The notes under the pieces: model-generated | What the model was told of the DNA's origin: nothing | Seen by the model: only the letters and a program-made list of their open reading frames with translations | Database searches by the model: none | Part shown: piece by piece, positions 35,001-43,599 of the stretch | Layout: each line of letters opens with the position of its first letter | How positions within the stretch are numbered: position 1 is the first letter of the stretch | Assembly (NCBI RefSeq): GCF_900182985.1 | Contig: NZ_FXUY01000001.1 | Location: 1,674,001-1,738,000, forward strand | Reading direction: 5' to 3' | Length of the DNA: 64,000 nt | Source of the DNA: Pseudomonas helmanticensis | Lineage (GTDB): Bacteria > Pseudomonadota > Gammaproteobacteria > Pseudomonadales > Pseudomonadaceae | Program-made: the position numbers and the translations under genes

Positions 35001-38000
35001 TGTCGCGGCCGGAGTTGGTTTTTACGTCGCCGCCAGCGATGAATTCAGCGGCCTTCTGGACGGTGTGGTTATCTTCTTCGTGGACGCGTTTCTTGCCGTC
35101 CTTGCTGTGGGTTTCGACGTTGTTTTCGTCGCCGGCCGAGGACATGAAGATGTCGCGCTTGGCGTCGGCGGTGAGGTTGCCTTTGGCTTCGGCGGTGCTG
35201 GCGACGACGTTGATGTCGCGACCGGCATCAAGCTTCAGGTTGCCGCCGGTTTTCACTGTCGAGGACAGATTGTCCACGGTGGTGGTAATGGTTGAGCGAT
35301 GGCCGCCATCGAACGATTCGTGCAGTTCGTTTTCTTCGCGCGTCGCCAACAGGTTGATGTCGCGGGACGCGCTCAGGCTGGCGTCGCCGCCGCTGCTGAT
35401 GGATGACGAGTTGACCAGATCGTTGCCCGATTTGATGGTAAGGCTGTCCCGTGCGCTGATGTTGCCGCCGTCATCGACGAGGGTGCGCATGCCGTTGCCG
35501 TCGCGCACGGCGATGGCGGTGCGATCGTTGACGATGTCGCCTTTGAGGCTGGTCAGTTCGACTTGGTTGCCACGAATTTCGCCGGCCAGTGCGTTGCGAA
35601 TGCTGTCGGTCGCCATGAGTTTGATGCGTTCATTGGCTTCGACCAGGCCGCCCTGATAGAGGCTGCCCTTCACATCGACAGAGACGTCTTTGCTCGCACT
35701 CAGAGTGCCGACGTTGACCAGGTCATTACCGGCGATCAGCTCCAGGTCGCGGCCCTGAATCAGGCTGCCGCCGCGCACGTTGCGCGATTCGGCCTGGGCC
35801 AGATACAGCACCGGCACCAGCACTTTCTGGCCGTCGACGATGCGTTCTTCCATCCACACGATGTCGTGGGTCAGTGCGGCGACCTGTTCCGAGGTCAGGC
35901 TGACGCCGACCGACAGGTTCAGTTCGTTTTTGCTGGCGAGCGCGTTATCCATCAGATAACGGAATTGCTCGTAGTCATTCTCCAGGCCGCCGGCAAGGAA
36001 ACGCTGACCGGTCTGGGCCATGACGGCGTCGCTGATCAGGCGCGATTCATAGCGGCCATCACCGAGGCGGCGCGCGGTTTCATCGGCGCTGAAATTGAGT
36101 TTGCCGAGCAGGTAGTCGGAACTCATGAACGGCGCGGTCTGAGTCAGCTCCGGGTTGGTCTCGATCAGGTAGCGGCTCTGCGGGTTGCTGCTCTGCACGA
36201 ACATGCCGTACGGGCCTTTCGGCAGACGGAACGTCGAGGACGCCGTTGGATCGACCGCCGCAAACGGCACGCCTTTGAAGTCCACGGGTACGAAGCTGAT
36301 CTGCTTCACGCCATCGGCATCGATGTGTTCGATACGGGTAACGGATTTCGGCGCCTGCGCGCTGGCGTCGGTGCTGTGCTTACCGAGGTTGATGTTGATG
36401 CCACCGACCGCATCGGTCTGGTCGCTGGACAAGGCGCCGGTCAGTTGACCATAGGTGTTGTCGTACAGCGTGCCGTTCTGGATGCTGTTGGCGACGTCGA
36501 GTTTGACCTTGCCGCCGGCCTGCATCACGGCCGAGTAGACGGTGTTGCCGTTTTCATTCCAGGTGGTGACATCGCTGGTCGGCAAGAATCGGGAGTCGCT
36601 GGAGCGACTGGCCAGTTCGTCGAACCGCGCCTGATCGAAATTACCCGCCGCCGTCGCCGCGTTGAAAGCCGGGATATCGATGAATTCCATCTGATCCCAC
36701 AGGCTGTTGGCGATGTGCTCCGGTGTACCGATTTTCAGCACACGTTGTCCCGAGCGCGAAGCGGCGCCCTGGTTCAACAGGCTGTCGGCAGTGACTGTCA
36801 GATCACCGTTGGCGGCCAGCAGGCTGTAGCGGTTTTCCACCCGATTGGCGTGGATATTGAGGTTCTTCCCGGCAACGAAGCGTGCCGCCCGCGAATCCTT
36901 GAGAACCTGATCGTTGAAGTCGGTAATGATGGTGATGTAGCCGCGTTTCCAACCATCGCCGCCCCCGCAATGCTGAGCGCACACCCAGCTGAGGCTCCCG
37001 GACGACTGCCCCGAGGTCAGCTCGAATTCGGCCTTGGCGTTTTCCACCGAGACCGCATTGATGTCGATGTCGCCCTCGCCTTCAACGGTGCCCGACAGGT
37101 TACTGAACACCGCAGCGCGACCACCACCGACGGCGTCGAAGCTCAGGTTGCCGCGACTGTAGATGTCGCCATAGAAGTTGTTCAGGCTGTTGCCGTGCAG
37201 CTTCATCGTGCCGCCGCTGAACAGCAGCGTATCGGCGTCGTTGTAGATGCCATTGGCGGCGGTGAATTCGAGGTTGCCTTGGGCACCGAGGGTGCCGTTA
37301 TTGTTGATCCGCGCCGCCGTCACCGTGAGGTTCTGGTTGGCGATCAGACGGCCGAGGTTGTCCAGCGTGCCGCGCAGGGTCATGACGGTGTCGCCACCGC
37401 TGACCAGTCGACCGTCCTGTTGAATCACGTCGTTGGCGTTGATCGTGAGTTTCTGCTGCGCCGAAACTTTACCGCTGTTGAGCAGATTGCCGCCCAGGTT
37501 CAGGGTCAGGTCACCGTCGCTCGCCAATTGCCCGGCGTTGTTCAGGTTGGCGACATTGAGGTTCAGCGTCGAAGCACTGGCGATGCGGTCGCCGGCGTTG
37601 AGGCTCAGATCCTGCGCGCTGGTGTAGGTCAGGCCGCCGTTGAGTTGCCAGGTGCCGACGCCGTTGACCGAGCCGACATCCCAAACGCCTTTGCCCAGAC
37701 CCGTGAGGCTGCCTTGCGTGCCGGTCAGATTAGTCAGGTCCAGATCGAACAAGCCCTGCGCCGCATGGCGCACGTTGCCGCTGAGGTTATTCAGTTGCGC
37801 GCCGGACAGCACCAAATCCTGGCTGCCGATTTCGATTGCACCGCTTTGGTTGTTGAGGTTGCCGGTCAGTTTGATTTGACTGGAGGCGCCCCCCAGTGCG
37901 CGGACTTGGCCGCCAGCGCTGTTATCCAGGCCGCTGGCAACCAGCTTGAGGCTGGTGGCCGATTCGATCAGGCCGCCCTGATTGAGAATCTGCCCGACCG

Positions 38001-41000
38001 CTTCGAGGCCCAGTTGATTGCCACTGATCTCGCCGCCCGTGTTATCCAGGCTGGTGCCGCTGAAGATCACCTGATCCTTGCCGAACAGTTTGCCGGCGCG
38101 GTTGGTCAGGCGCGTCACGGTCAGTGTCAGGTCATCGATCAGACTGGAGATCAAACCGGCCTTACCGTTGACTGCACTGTTATCGAGGTCGGCGCTGGTG
38201 ATCTCCAGCGAGTCGGCTTGCAGCGTTCCCCCTTGGTTTTGCAGGCTGCCAGTACCGAGGACCAGTTCGGCATGACTGCCGTTGGCGAGAATCACGCCTT
38301 GCTGATTGAGCAGGGTTTTACCGGTGATTTTAAGGCCGTCGCTGCCAGCGACAATCTGCCCGGCATCGTTGTTGTTGATCGCGGCGCTGGTGATGTCCAG
38401 ACGCTTGCCGCGCAGGGTGCCGCCACGGTTGTCCAGCGAAGTGAGCTGATTGAGCAGCAGACGCTGATCGGCGGCATCGACCACACCGGTCACGTTGCTG
38501 AAGACTCCGGCAATGTTGAGGACAACATCACCACCGTTGCCAACGATACCGCCCTTGTCGTTGTTGCTCAGTTGCGTGGCGTTGATGTCGATGGTTTTGC
38601 CGAGCAGGACACCGGCGCTGTTATCGACGACATCGCTGTCGATCTGCAACTGCCCTTCGCTCTGAATCCGGCCCTTGTGGTTAAGCAGTTGCGATTGCCC
38701 CGGCGCGGTTTGCTTGAGGATCAATCGCGCACCATCGGCACCCGCCGCCAACAAGCCGCTATCACTGTTATCGAGGCTCGCGACGTGCAGGTCCAGACCG
38801 TCGGCGATCATGCGCCCGCCACGGTTGTCGATGTGGCCGTCCTTAGCCACCATCAACAATTGTTTTGCGGCAACGACACCGCCACGGTTGTCGAGCGATC
38901 CGGCCTGAATGTCGACGTCAGCCTGACTCGATTGCAGGCGACCCAAAGCGTTGTTCAGGTGCTGCTCAACCACCAGCGTGAGCTTGCCGGTTGCGGCGCT
39001 GACGGTGCCGTCGTTGTTGCCCGAGAGATTGCGCAGGTTGGCATCGACCACGCCGCCGAGCAGTTTGCCGCCAGCGTTTTGGAAATCGCGCGCGGTCAGG
39101 TTCAGACGATCATTGCCTTGAATCAGGCCTTGGCTGTTGTCGAGGTCTGCGCTGGTGACCGCGCTGTCATCGGACGAAATCGTGCCTTGCGTGTTGTCGA
39201 GTGTGTCGCGGCTGCTGACTTCAAGGGTTTTGCCGATCAGGTTGGCGTTTCGGTTATCGATGCCTTTCGCCGCCACCGTCAGGCGATCCGAGGCCTGCAC
39301 TTTGCCGTCGTGGTTATCCAGATCCTGGGTAAGCGTCAGTTCGGCAGTGCCGTTTTCGGCACTGACAACACCTTTGCCGCTGTTATCGAGGCGCGTCGCC
39401 GTGACCTTGATTTTGTCAGCGGCCAGCGTGCCGCCCTGATTGAGTAACTCTCCACCAGACACTGCCAGCGTGGTTTTCGCCTGGATCTTGCCTTTGCCAT
39501 TGTCCAGACGTTCACGGGCAACAACCTTGGCATCATTCTGGCTGGCACCGATCAGGCCACCACTGTTATTGAGTTGCCGGGCGTCGATGTCGAGTCGTCC
39601 GGCAATGATTTTGCCGTCGGCGTTTTGCAGCTCACCTGCGTTGAGCTGGAGGCTGCCGCCAGCGATTTCGATCCGGCCTTGACGGTTGTCCAGACTGTCG
39701 ACCGAAAGTGTCGCAGCCTGACCATCGGCAAAGCGGATCAGCCCGTTGAGATTGACCATCGCCGGAGCGCTGAGCGCCAGGCGCGTTTCACCATAAATGC
39801 GGGCGTTGAGCCCCTGGTTGACCAGGCGAGCCGCGCTCAGATTAACGTTTTGTGCTTGAACGATGCCGTTCTGGTTGTCGAACCCGGCGGCCACCGCCGC
39901 GCTCAGCGTACGGCTGGCTAAAATGCTGCCAGTGTTGCTCACCGCAGCACTGTTGATGGCCAAATCACCGCTGGCATTGCGACTGTTGTCAGCGTTTACC
40001 CCGGCCTCGATCACGCCGTTGTTGGTCAGCTTGCCAGCGCTGCTCAGGCTGACGCTGTCACGGGCGGCCAGGCTCTGGCGGTTGATCAGCTCTTCGGCGG
40101 TCTGCACGGCCAGTTGCGTGCCGGCGTACACCGGCCCTTGGGCATCGAGACTTTGCGCTTTGACGGTGACGGCATTGCTGGCGGTGGCTTTGGCCATGCG
40201 CAACTGACCGTTGACGTCGATCTGGATATCGCCAGCGCTGGCCGCCAGGTCGCCCGCCAGCTTCACACCGACGCCCTGCTCCGTGCCCACCAGTTTGATC
40301 GCGCCGGCATACATGCCGCCCAGCGCCGAGGAGTCGATGGCCAGTTGCGGTTTGGCGCTGCCATCATCGGCACGCGCGGTGGCGTTGAGCGTGTCGGCGT
40401 TGACGTCGTTGCGACCGGTGGTGATGTTGAGGTTCTTGGCGTGGATCTGCGCGTTGATCTGCGCACTGCGGGTGATGATTTCAAAGCTGTCGACGCTGCT
40501 CGCATCGAGGCCGACGCCGTCGATGGAGATGCTGCCCTGATCGACCTGAAAGTGATCCAGACGACCATTGTCGAGCACCGGTTTACCGGTGGTCAGCGTG
40601 ACGCGCGGCGTGTTGATGAAACCGCAGCCGTTGCAACTGATGCCGTAAGGGTTGGCGACGATGACACGCGCCGACTGCCCCGCGACTTCGGTGTAACCGC
40701 GCAACTGACTTGGGCTGCCGCCGTTGACTTCATTGAGGATGGTTTGCGCCGCTGCACCACGCAGATTCTGGTTGCCGAGGATGATCCCGCCCAGCTGCGT
40801 CAGCTGCGTGCGTGCGGTGGCGTTATTGAGGATGACGCCCTGCGCGTCGACGTTGTAATCGTGAAACTGGTTATGCGACAGCCCGCTGCCATTGGGCGCG
40901 GCGATGTTGACGATCGGCACGCCATTGCCCGCGTTATCAAGGCTGGTGCCCGGCGCATTGACGACGATGCCATCGGCCTGTGCCCACATCGGTTGCCAAA

Positions 41001-41118
41001 ACATGACGTTGGCCAGCAGGAACGCGAGGCCGCGTTTAGGCATGCCCCAGAAGCGTTCGCGCGGTTTTACGGCAGCAGAGGGTTGGCCGGCCATGAAGGT
41101 CAGGTGGCGAATGTCCAT
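32062..41118 (-). CDS. CdiA-like two-partner-secreted exoprotein with Hint domain and papain-like toxin tip
   Basis: A 3018-residue exoprotein. An extended signal peptide ends near residue 48 (MWAQA/DG). The TPS/hemagglutination domain (about 49-175) contains NPYGISCNGCGFIN at 156-169. A long filament of LDN-type beta-helical repeats follows to about residue 1400, then FHA-type repeats rich in SGGDASL-like turns. Near residues 2490-2493 the pretoxin border reads TQYN instead of VENN. A Hint (intein-like) domain spans 2711-2860: CC at its start, TPSHPFYV, DVGHTFYV and terminal VHNT. The tip (about 2863-3018) has Cys2929 in TDCSDIA, His2972 in FYHQVY and Asp2983 in YVYDPR, a papain-fold/glutamine-deamidase-like triad. 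It is secreted by the partner encoded upstream. Confidence 0.88.
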   Translation of the reverse strand: MDIRHLTFMAGQPSAAVKPRERFWGMPKRGLAFLLANVMFWQPMWAQADGIVVNAPGTSLDNAGNGVPIVNIAAPNGSGLSHNQFHDYNVDAQGVILNNATARTQLTQLGGIILGNQNLRGAAAQTILNEVNGGSPSQLRGYTEVAGQSARVIVANPYGISCNGCGFINTPRVTLTTGKPVLDNGRLDHFQVDQGSISIDGVGLDASSVDSFEIITRSAQINAQIHAKNLNITTGRNDVNADTLNATARADDGSAKPQLAIDSSALGGMYAGAIKLVGTEQGVGVKLAGDLAASAGDIQIDVNGQLRMAKATASNAVTVKAQSLDAQGPVYAGTQLAVQTAEELINRQSLAARDSVSLSSAGKLTNNGVIEAGVNADNSRNASGDLAINSAAVSNTGSILASRTLSAAVAAGFDNQNGIVQAQNVNLSAARLVNQGLNARIYGETRLALSAPAMVNLNGLIRFADGQAATLSVDSLDNRQGRIEIAGGSLQLNAGELQNADGKIIAGRLDIDARQLNNSGGLIGASQNDAKVVARERLDNGKGKIQAKTTLAVSGGELLNQGGTLAADKIKVTATRLDNSGKGVVSAENGTAELTLTQDLDNHDGKVQASDRLTVAAKGIDNRNANLIGKTLEVSSRDTLDNTQGTISSDDSAVTSADLDNSQGLIQGNDRLNLTARDFQNAGGKLLGGVVDANLRNLSGNNDGTVSAATGKLTLVVEQHLNNALGRLQSSQADVDIQAGSLDNRGGVVAAKQLLMVAKDGHIDNRGGRMIADGLDLHVASLDNSDSGLLAAGADGARLILKQTAPGQSQLLNHKGRIQSEGQLQIDSDVVDNSAGVLLGKTIDINATQLSNNDKGGIVGNGGDVVLNIAGVFSNVTGVVDAADQRLLLNQLTSLDNRGGTLRGKRLDITSAAINNNDAGQIVAGSDGLKITGKTLLNQQGVILANGSHAELVLGTGSLQNQGGTLQADSLEITSADLDNSAVNGKAGLISSLIDDLTLTVTRLTNRAGKLFGKDQVIFSGTSLDNTGGEISGNQLGLEAVGQILNQGGLIESATSLKLVASGLDNSAGGQVRALGGASSQIKLTGNLNNQSGAIEIGSQDLVLSGAQLNNLSGNVRHAAQGLFDLDLTNLTGTQGSLTGLGKGVWDVGSVNGVGTWQLNGGLTYTSAQDLSLNAGDRIASASTLNLNVANLNNAGQLASDGDLTLNLGGNLLNSGKVSAQQKLTINANDVIQQDGRLVSGGDTVMTLRGTLDNLGRLIANQNLTVTAARINNNGTLGAQGNLEFTAANGIYNDADTLLFSGGTMKLHGNSLNNFYGDIYSRGNLSFDAVGGGRAAVFSNLSGTVEGEGDIDINAVSVENAKAEFELTSGQSSGSLSWVCAQHCGGGDGWKRGYITIITDFNDQVLKDSRAARFVAGKNLNIHANRVENRYSLLAANGDLTVTADSLLNQGAASRSGQRVLKIGTPEHIANSLWDQMEFIDIPAFNAATAAGNFDQARFDELASRSSDSRFLPTSDVTTWNENGNTVYSAVMQAGGKVKLDVANSIQNGTLYDNTYGQLTGALSSDQTDAVGGININLGKHSTDASAQAPKSVTRIEHIDADGVKQISFVPVDFKGVPFAAVDPTASSTFRLPKGPYGMFVQSSNPQSRYLIETNPELTQTAPFMSSDYLLGKLNFSADETARRLGDGRYESRLISDAVMAQTGQRFLAGGLENDYEQFRYLMDNALASKNELNLSVGVSLTSEQVAALTHDIVWMEERIVDGQKVLVPVLYLAQAESRNVRGGSLIQGRDLELIAGNDLVNVGTLSASKDVSVDVKGSLYQGGLVEANERIKLMATDSIRNALAGEIRGNQVELTSLKGDIVNDRTAIAVRDGNGMRTLVDDGGNISARDSLTIKSGNDLVNSSSISSGGDASLSASRDINLLATREENELHESFDGGHRSTITTTVDNLSSTVKTGGNLKLDAGRDINVVASTAEAKGNLTADAKRDIFMSSAGDENNVETHSKDGKKRVHEEDNHTVQKAAEFIAGGDVKTNSGRDTTLVASKISAGNEAYVYAGNDLNLLAAQNKDYTLYDMKEKGGFGNLKLQRDEVTDTTYVGSEIKTGGNLSLVSKGDQRYQVAKLDSGKDIILDSGGSITFEGVKDLHDESHTKTNNNAAWVSAKGRGNTDETLRQTQMIAKGNIIIKAVDGLKIDIKDVNQESVSQTIDTMVKADPQLAWLKDAEARGDVDWRRVKEIHESFKYENSGVGPAAQIAIAIMMSFVMGPGGLALVSGGFTGVVATSLATTAVTSTISNKGNLGAAFKETFSADSLKGAAIAGFTAGMLDYADANWFAAGNSKTASILTSSNFTDVAIRTTGRAVISSGISTTIGGGSFGDNFGAALLGEASSVAMATGFNFVGDNTIKFPEGSVEKVVAHALMGGLISQVMGGDFATGAAAAGLNEAAMNVLIDFAGGNDELHLMLSQLTGLIAASAVDGDFQQGANIAKNATQYNWLLHREVVAADKARAACGTGDGGQTCRDNITRAVAALDGERQREMEEFGRKTQLQALQEGWTREQYDAAIASYFSGIDPRELTTVYPPSMDPGFLAREAGIGVGKNAVALPGEAVKAAESIWKAVSSPLDTIGAIAGGIGGLAVGFKDWITSPIPSHTLEKQFDKVATASAQELGGMAFDAATGLVTAYIGDRAVEWVGGKWVSAKGTTGTPVTKGPCCFAAGTKVSTPQGDRVIESLKVGDVVWSKPEKGGKPFAAAILATHQRSDQPIYRLKLKSVRGAGAAEGETLLVTPSHPFYVPAKRDFIPVKDLEPGDLLQSLADGDTENTSSEVESLELYLPEGKTYNLTVDVGHTFYVGELKTWVHNTGPCDLPPDYFADGAKATGGAAGKVDEFIPPGMDRPFRPVNPEFPPSKSVVDAMESPQIKNMVGCSRTDCSDIASKLFDASGGKGTVIEVRPARAGDLNVYENGVKEPGQFYHQVYTDGRYVYDPRLSSNPIPKGDWEQHIKNINPGGVSISDKLKGLQ

Positions 41119-41143
41119 ATCAGAATCTCGGGGCAGGCAAAAA

Positions 41144-42850
41144 TTAAATGAAGAAATCCAGGCGGAAATAGATCGGCGCTTCGCGCTCGGTCAGCGCGTC
41201 CGGTCGTTCCAGCGAATGGGCAAACGTCACGCTGGCGGCGACGTGCTGACCCCGGGCGAACAACTCCACGGAGTTACTCGACATGCGCCCATGCTGGTCA
41301 CCGTTGTAGCGATCACCGCGAATCACGCCCTGGTCGTAGCCGAGGCTGGTGCCGTACTCCGCGAATACCGGGCGCAGCCACTGCGCTGTGACCGGGCGGC
41401 TCCAGCGCAAATCGTTGCGCCAGTAACCACCGCTGTCACCGGACAACGACTGATCCTTGTAGCCCCGAATCGACGAAGAACCACCGAGGCTGCTGCGCTG
41501 CGGGCTGAACAGCACGTCTTCACTGCGCTGACCGGTCATCAGGCTGCTGAAGCTGAAGGACTCGCCCCATACCTTGAACGGCTGCAAGTAGCTCAGGGTT
41601 GCGGTGTATTTGCGGTAGCGCGCGTCCGGTTCGCCTGGGCCCGGATCGTGACTGCCCTGCGCGTCGAACGCGCCGATACCTTGCTGCATGCCGAGATCAA
41701 CGTTGACGAAAGCACTGCCGATTCGACGGCCATGGTTGAGACCAAACTGCGCTTCGCTGATGCGGTTGCTGCTCAGTTTCAGCTTGCTGTCTTCAATGAA
41801 GCTGTTGGTGCGCAGGTACGACAGACCGGTACTGAGCGAGGTCTTGCTGACGGCGTCGCGGTGGATCACCCGCTCGGCACGCAACTGATGGTTTTCGCTG
41901 TCGCCGGTCTGCTTGAAATTGAATCCGTTGGCGGCAATCAGCGAGCGGTATTCGCTCTGGCTGTAGGTGTAGCTGAAGTTCCACCAGCCCCACGGCAGAC
42001 TGTAATTGAGCATGGCGTTGTTGGAGGTGTGCTGATGATCAGTCATCGCATCGTGACCGCCACGCAGATTCAACTGATCGGCGAGGCCGAGCGGGCTGTC
42101 CCAATCGAACGAGGTGCCCCACTGCTGCTCACCGGTGCTGCGCTGGCCGTCGTTGTTGCGCGACAAACCAGCACGCCAGGGTTTTTCCGGCGTGTTGGTG
42201 ACCAGCACCTCGCTGCCGCCAACGTTTTTGCCGGGCGACAATTCCATCTTGGTCTGATTCGACGGCAGTCGATTGAGCTGATCGACCATCTGCTCGATCT
42301 CGCGCAGGTTGATCAGGTCACCTGCCTTGCCGGGGAAAGCCATGGCCAATTCGCGATCGGAAAGCTTGCTGTTGTCGGCGCCCTTTATGCCTTCGAGTTT
42401 GCCTTCGACCACCAGCACTTTCAGGTGCCCGGCGGACAGATCCTGTTGCGGCAGATACGCGCGACTGGTGACCAGGCCTTTTTCGATGTAGTGATCGGTG
42501 ATGGCTTTCAGCAGTTGGTTGAGCTGCGGCACCCCCACGCATGTACCGATGTAGGCTTGAAGCAGATGCGTTTTCTCGCGCTCGGAAAGGCTGTCGGCGC
42601 CTTTGAGCTCGATGTCTTTGATCAGGAAACAGCGAGTATCGGTGGGCGCTGCCGGTTGTACGGGCCGGGCGTCCTTGCCAGGCAATTCCTTGAGTTCATC
42701 GAGACGCCGCTGCTGCTCTTCGAGCAGGCGATTCTGGCGTTCGCGGATCAGATCGGTGTCACCGGGTGTGGGTGCAGCAACTACGGTTTGGAGCGGAGAA
42801 AGGCACAGCAAAGCCAAGCACAACCTCGCCACGAGGGCGGGTGAGGACAT
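41144..42850 (-). CDS. CdiB/FhaC-family two-partner secretion outer-membrane transporter
   Basis: A 568-residue protein with a signal peptide (cut near VVA/AP), an N-terminal plug helix rich in Glu, Gln and Arg, POTRA domains at about residues 72-225, and a C-terminal 16-strand barrel ending in the outer-membrane signature YFRLDFFI. The conserved barrel-loop motif appears as SIRGYKD (family VRGY). The exoprotein gene begins 25 bp downstream, so B and A form one operon. It exports the large exoprotein across the outer membrane. A good sigma-70 promoter is visible upstream. Confidence 0.92.
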   Translation of the reverse strand: MSSPALVARLCLALLCLSPLQTVVAAPTPGDTDLIRERQNRLLEEQQRRLDELKELPGKDARPVQPAAPTDTRCFLIKDIELKGADSLSEREKTHLLQAYIGTCVGVPQLNQLLKAITDHYIEKGLVTSRAYLPQQDLSAGHLKVLVVEGKLEGIKGADNSKLSDRELAMAFPGKAGDLINLREIEQMVDQLNRLPSNQTKMELSPGKNVGGSEVLVTNTPEKPWRAGLSRNNDGQRSTGEQQWGTSFDWDSPLGLADQLNLRGGHDAMTDHQHTSNNAMLNYSLPWGWWNFSYTYSQSEYRSLIAANGFNFKQTGDSENHQLRAERVIHRDAVSKTSLSTGLSYLRTNSFIEDSKLKLSSNRISEAQFGLNHGRRIGSAFVNVDLGMQQGIGAFDAQGSHDPGPGEPDARYRKYTATLSYLQPFKVWGESFSFSSLMTGQRSEDVLFSPQRSSLGGSSSIRGYKDQSLSGDSGGYWRNDLRWSRPVTAQWLRPVFAEYGTSLGYDQGVIRGDRYNGDQHGRMSSNSVELFARGQHVAASVTFAHSLERPDALTEREAPIYFRLDFFI

Positions 42851-42894
42851 GTTCGATCCCTCGAGACGGAAAGTGATATCAAATTAGTGGCGCG

Positions 42895-42923
42895 ATATTA
42901 GATGGCCATCATTTTGACGTCAA
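42895..42923 (-). promoter_or_regulatory. Sigma-70 promoter of the CDI-like operon
   Basis: On the minus strand: -35 TTGACG (42923-42918), a 17-bp spacer, -10 TAATAT (42900-42895). The transporter start at 42850 is 44 bp downstream of the -10. Confidence 0.7.
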
Positions 42924-42971
42924 ACTTATGTTTCTACCGTCTATCGAGATTTACCCAGCGCGCAAAGCACC

Positions 42972-43436
42972 TCAGTGCGCCACACCAAGGCGCGTAGCAA
43001 CCTCATCCCCCCGCAACTTTCGCCCATCCTCGGCCAGCAGTTCCAGCTTGCGAATCGGCTGGCGATTCTGCGCATCGACCATCACCGAGCCCGACTCACC
43101 CGGCGCGTACATGAATTCCCCGCCCCACTGCGACAACGCAACGATTACCGTCTGCAAGGCCTTGCCGCGCTCAGTCAGCGCGTATTCCTTGTAGGCGCAG
43201 CCATCAGCGGCCGGCACCGTTTGCAGAATCCCTTGCTCGACCAGCGCCTTGAGCCGAGCGCTGAGGATGTTTTTCGCGATGTCGAGGCTCTTCTGAAAAT
43301 CGCTGAAGCGGCGAATGCCTTCCAGTGCATCGCGAATGATCAACAGCGACCACCAGTCACCGATCAGATCGAGTGTCCGGGCGACCGGGCAGGCGTTGCC
43401 TTGCAGGCTTTTGCGCTTCACGTAAACGTACTCCAT
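42972..43436 (-). CDS. HxlR-family transcriptional regulator
   Basis: A 154-residue winged-helix protein. The HxlR domain covers about residues 14-105, with the N-terminal Cys at NACPVARTLDLIGDWWSLLIIRDAL (Cys16), which in some members is a redox or electrophile sensor, and FSDFQKSLDIAKNILSARLKALVEQGIL as recognition segment. It is divergent from an esterase gene. A perfect 11-bp-arm palindrome lies 23 bp upstream of its start. It probably represses itself and the esterase. Confidence 0.9.
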   Translation of the reverse strand: MEYVYVKRKSLQGNACPVARTLDLIGDWWSLLIIRDALEGIRRFSDFQKSLDIAKNILSARLKALVEQGILQTVPAADGCAYKEYALTERGKALQTVIVALSQWGGEFMYAPGESGSVMVDAQNRQPIRKLELLAEDGRKLRGDEVATRLGVAH

Positions 43437-43458
43437 CAGCTCGTTGGGCAGCCTTGCG

Positions 43459-43487
43459 GCTCAGGGTTGCATCATACAACCCTGAGC
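43459..43487. promoter_or_regulatory. Perfect palindrome, likely HxlR operator
   Basis: GCTCAGGGTTG-CATCATA-CAACCCTGAGC: 11-bp perfect arms with a 7-bp spacer in the 163-bp gap between the HxlR regulator and the divergent esterase. No T run follows on either side, which speaks for an operator rather than a terminator. Confidence 0.65.
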
Positions 43488-43599
43488 GCTGTAACCCAGC
43501 ACCTGCGTACAAGTGGCAAACGGACTTTGCGCGGATAGTGATCGTGGCCAATTCGGCATCGATACGTCCCTATATCATCCCCCGACGCAAGGAGTTTGC

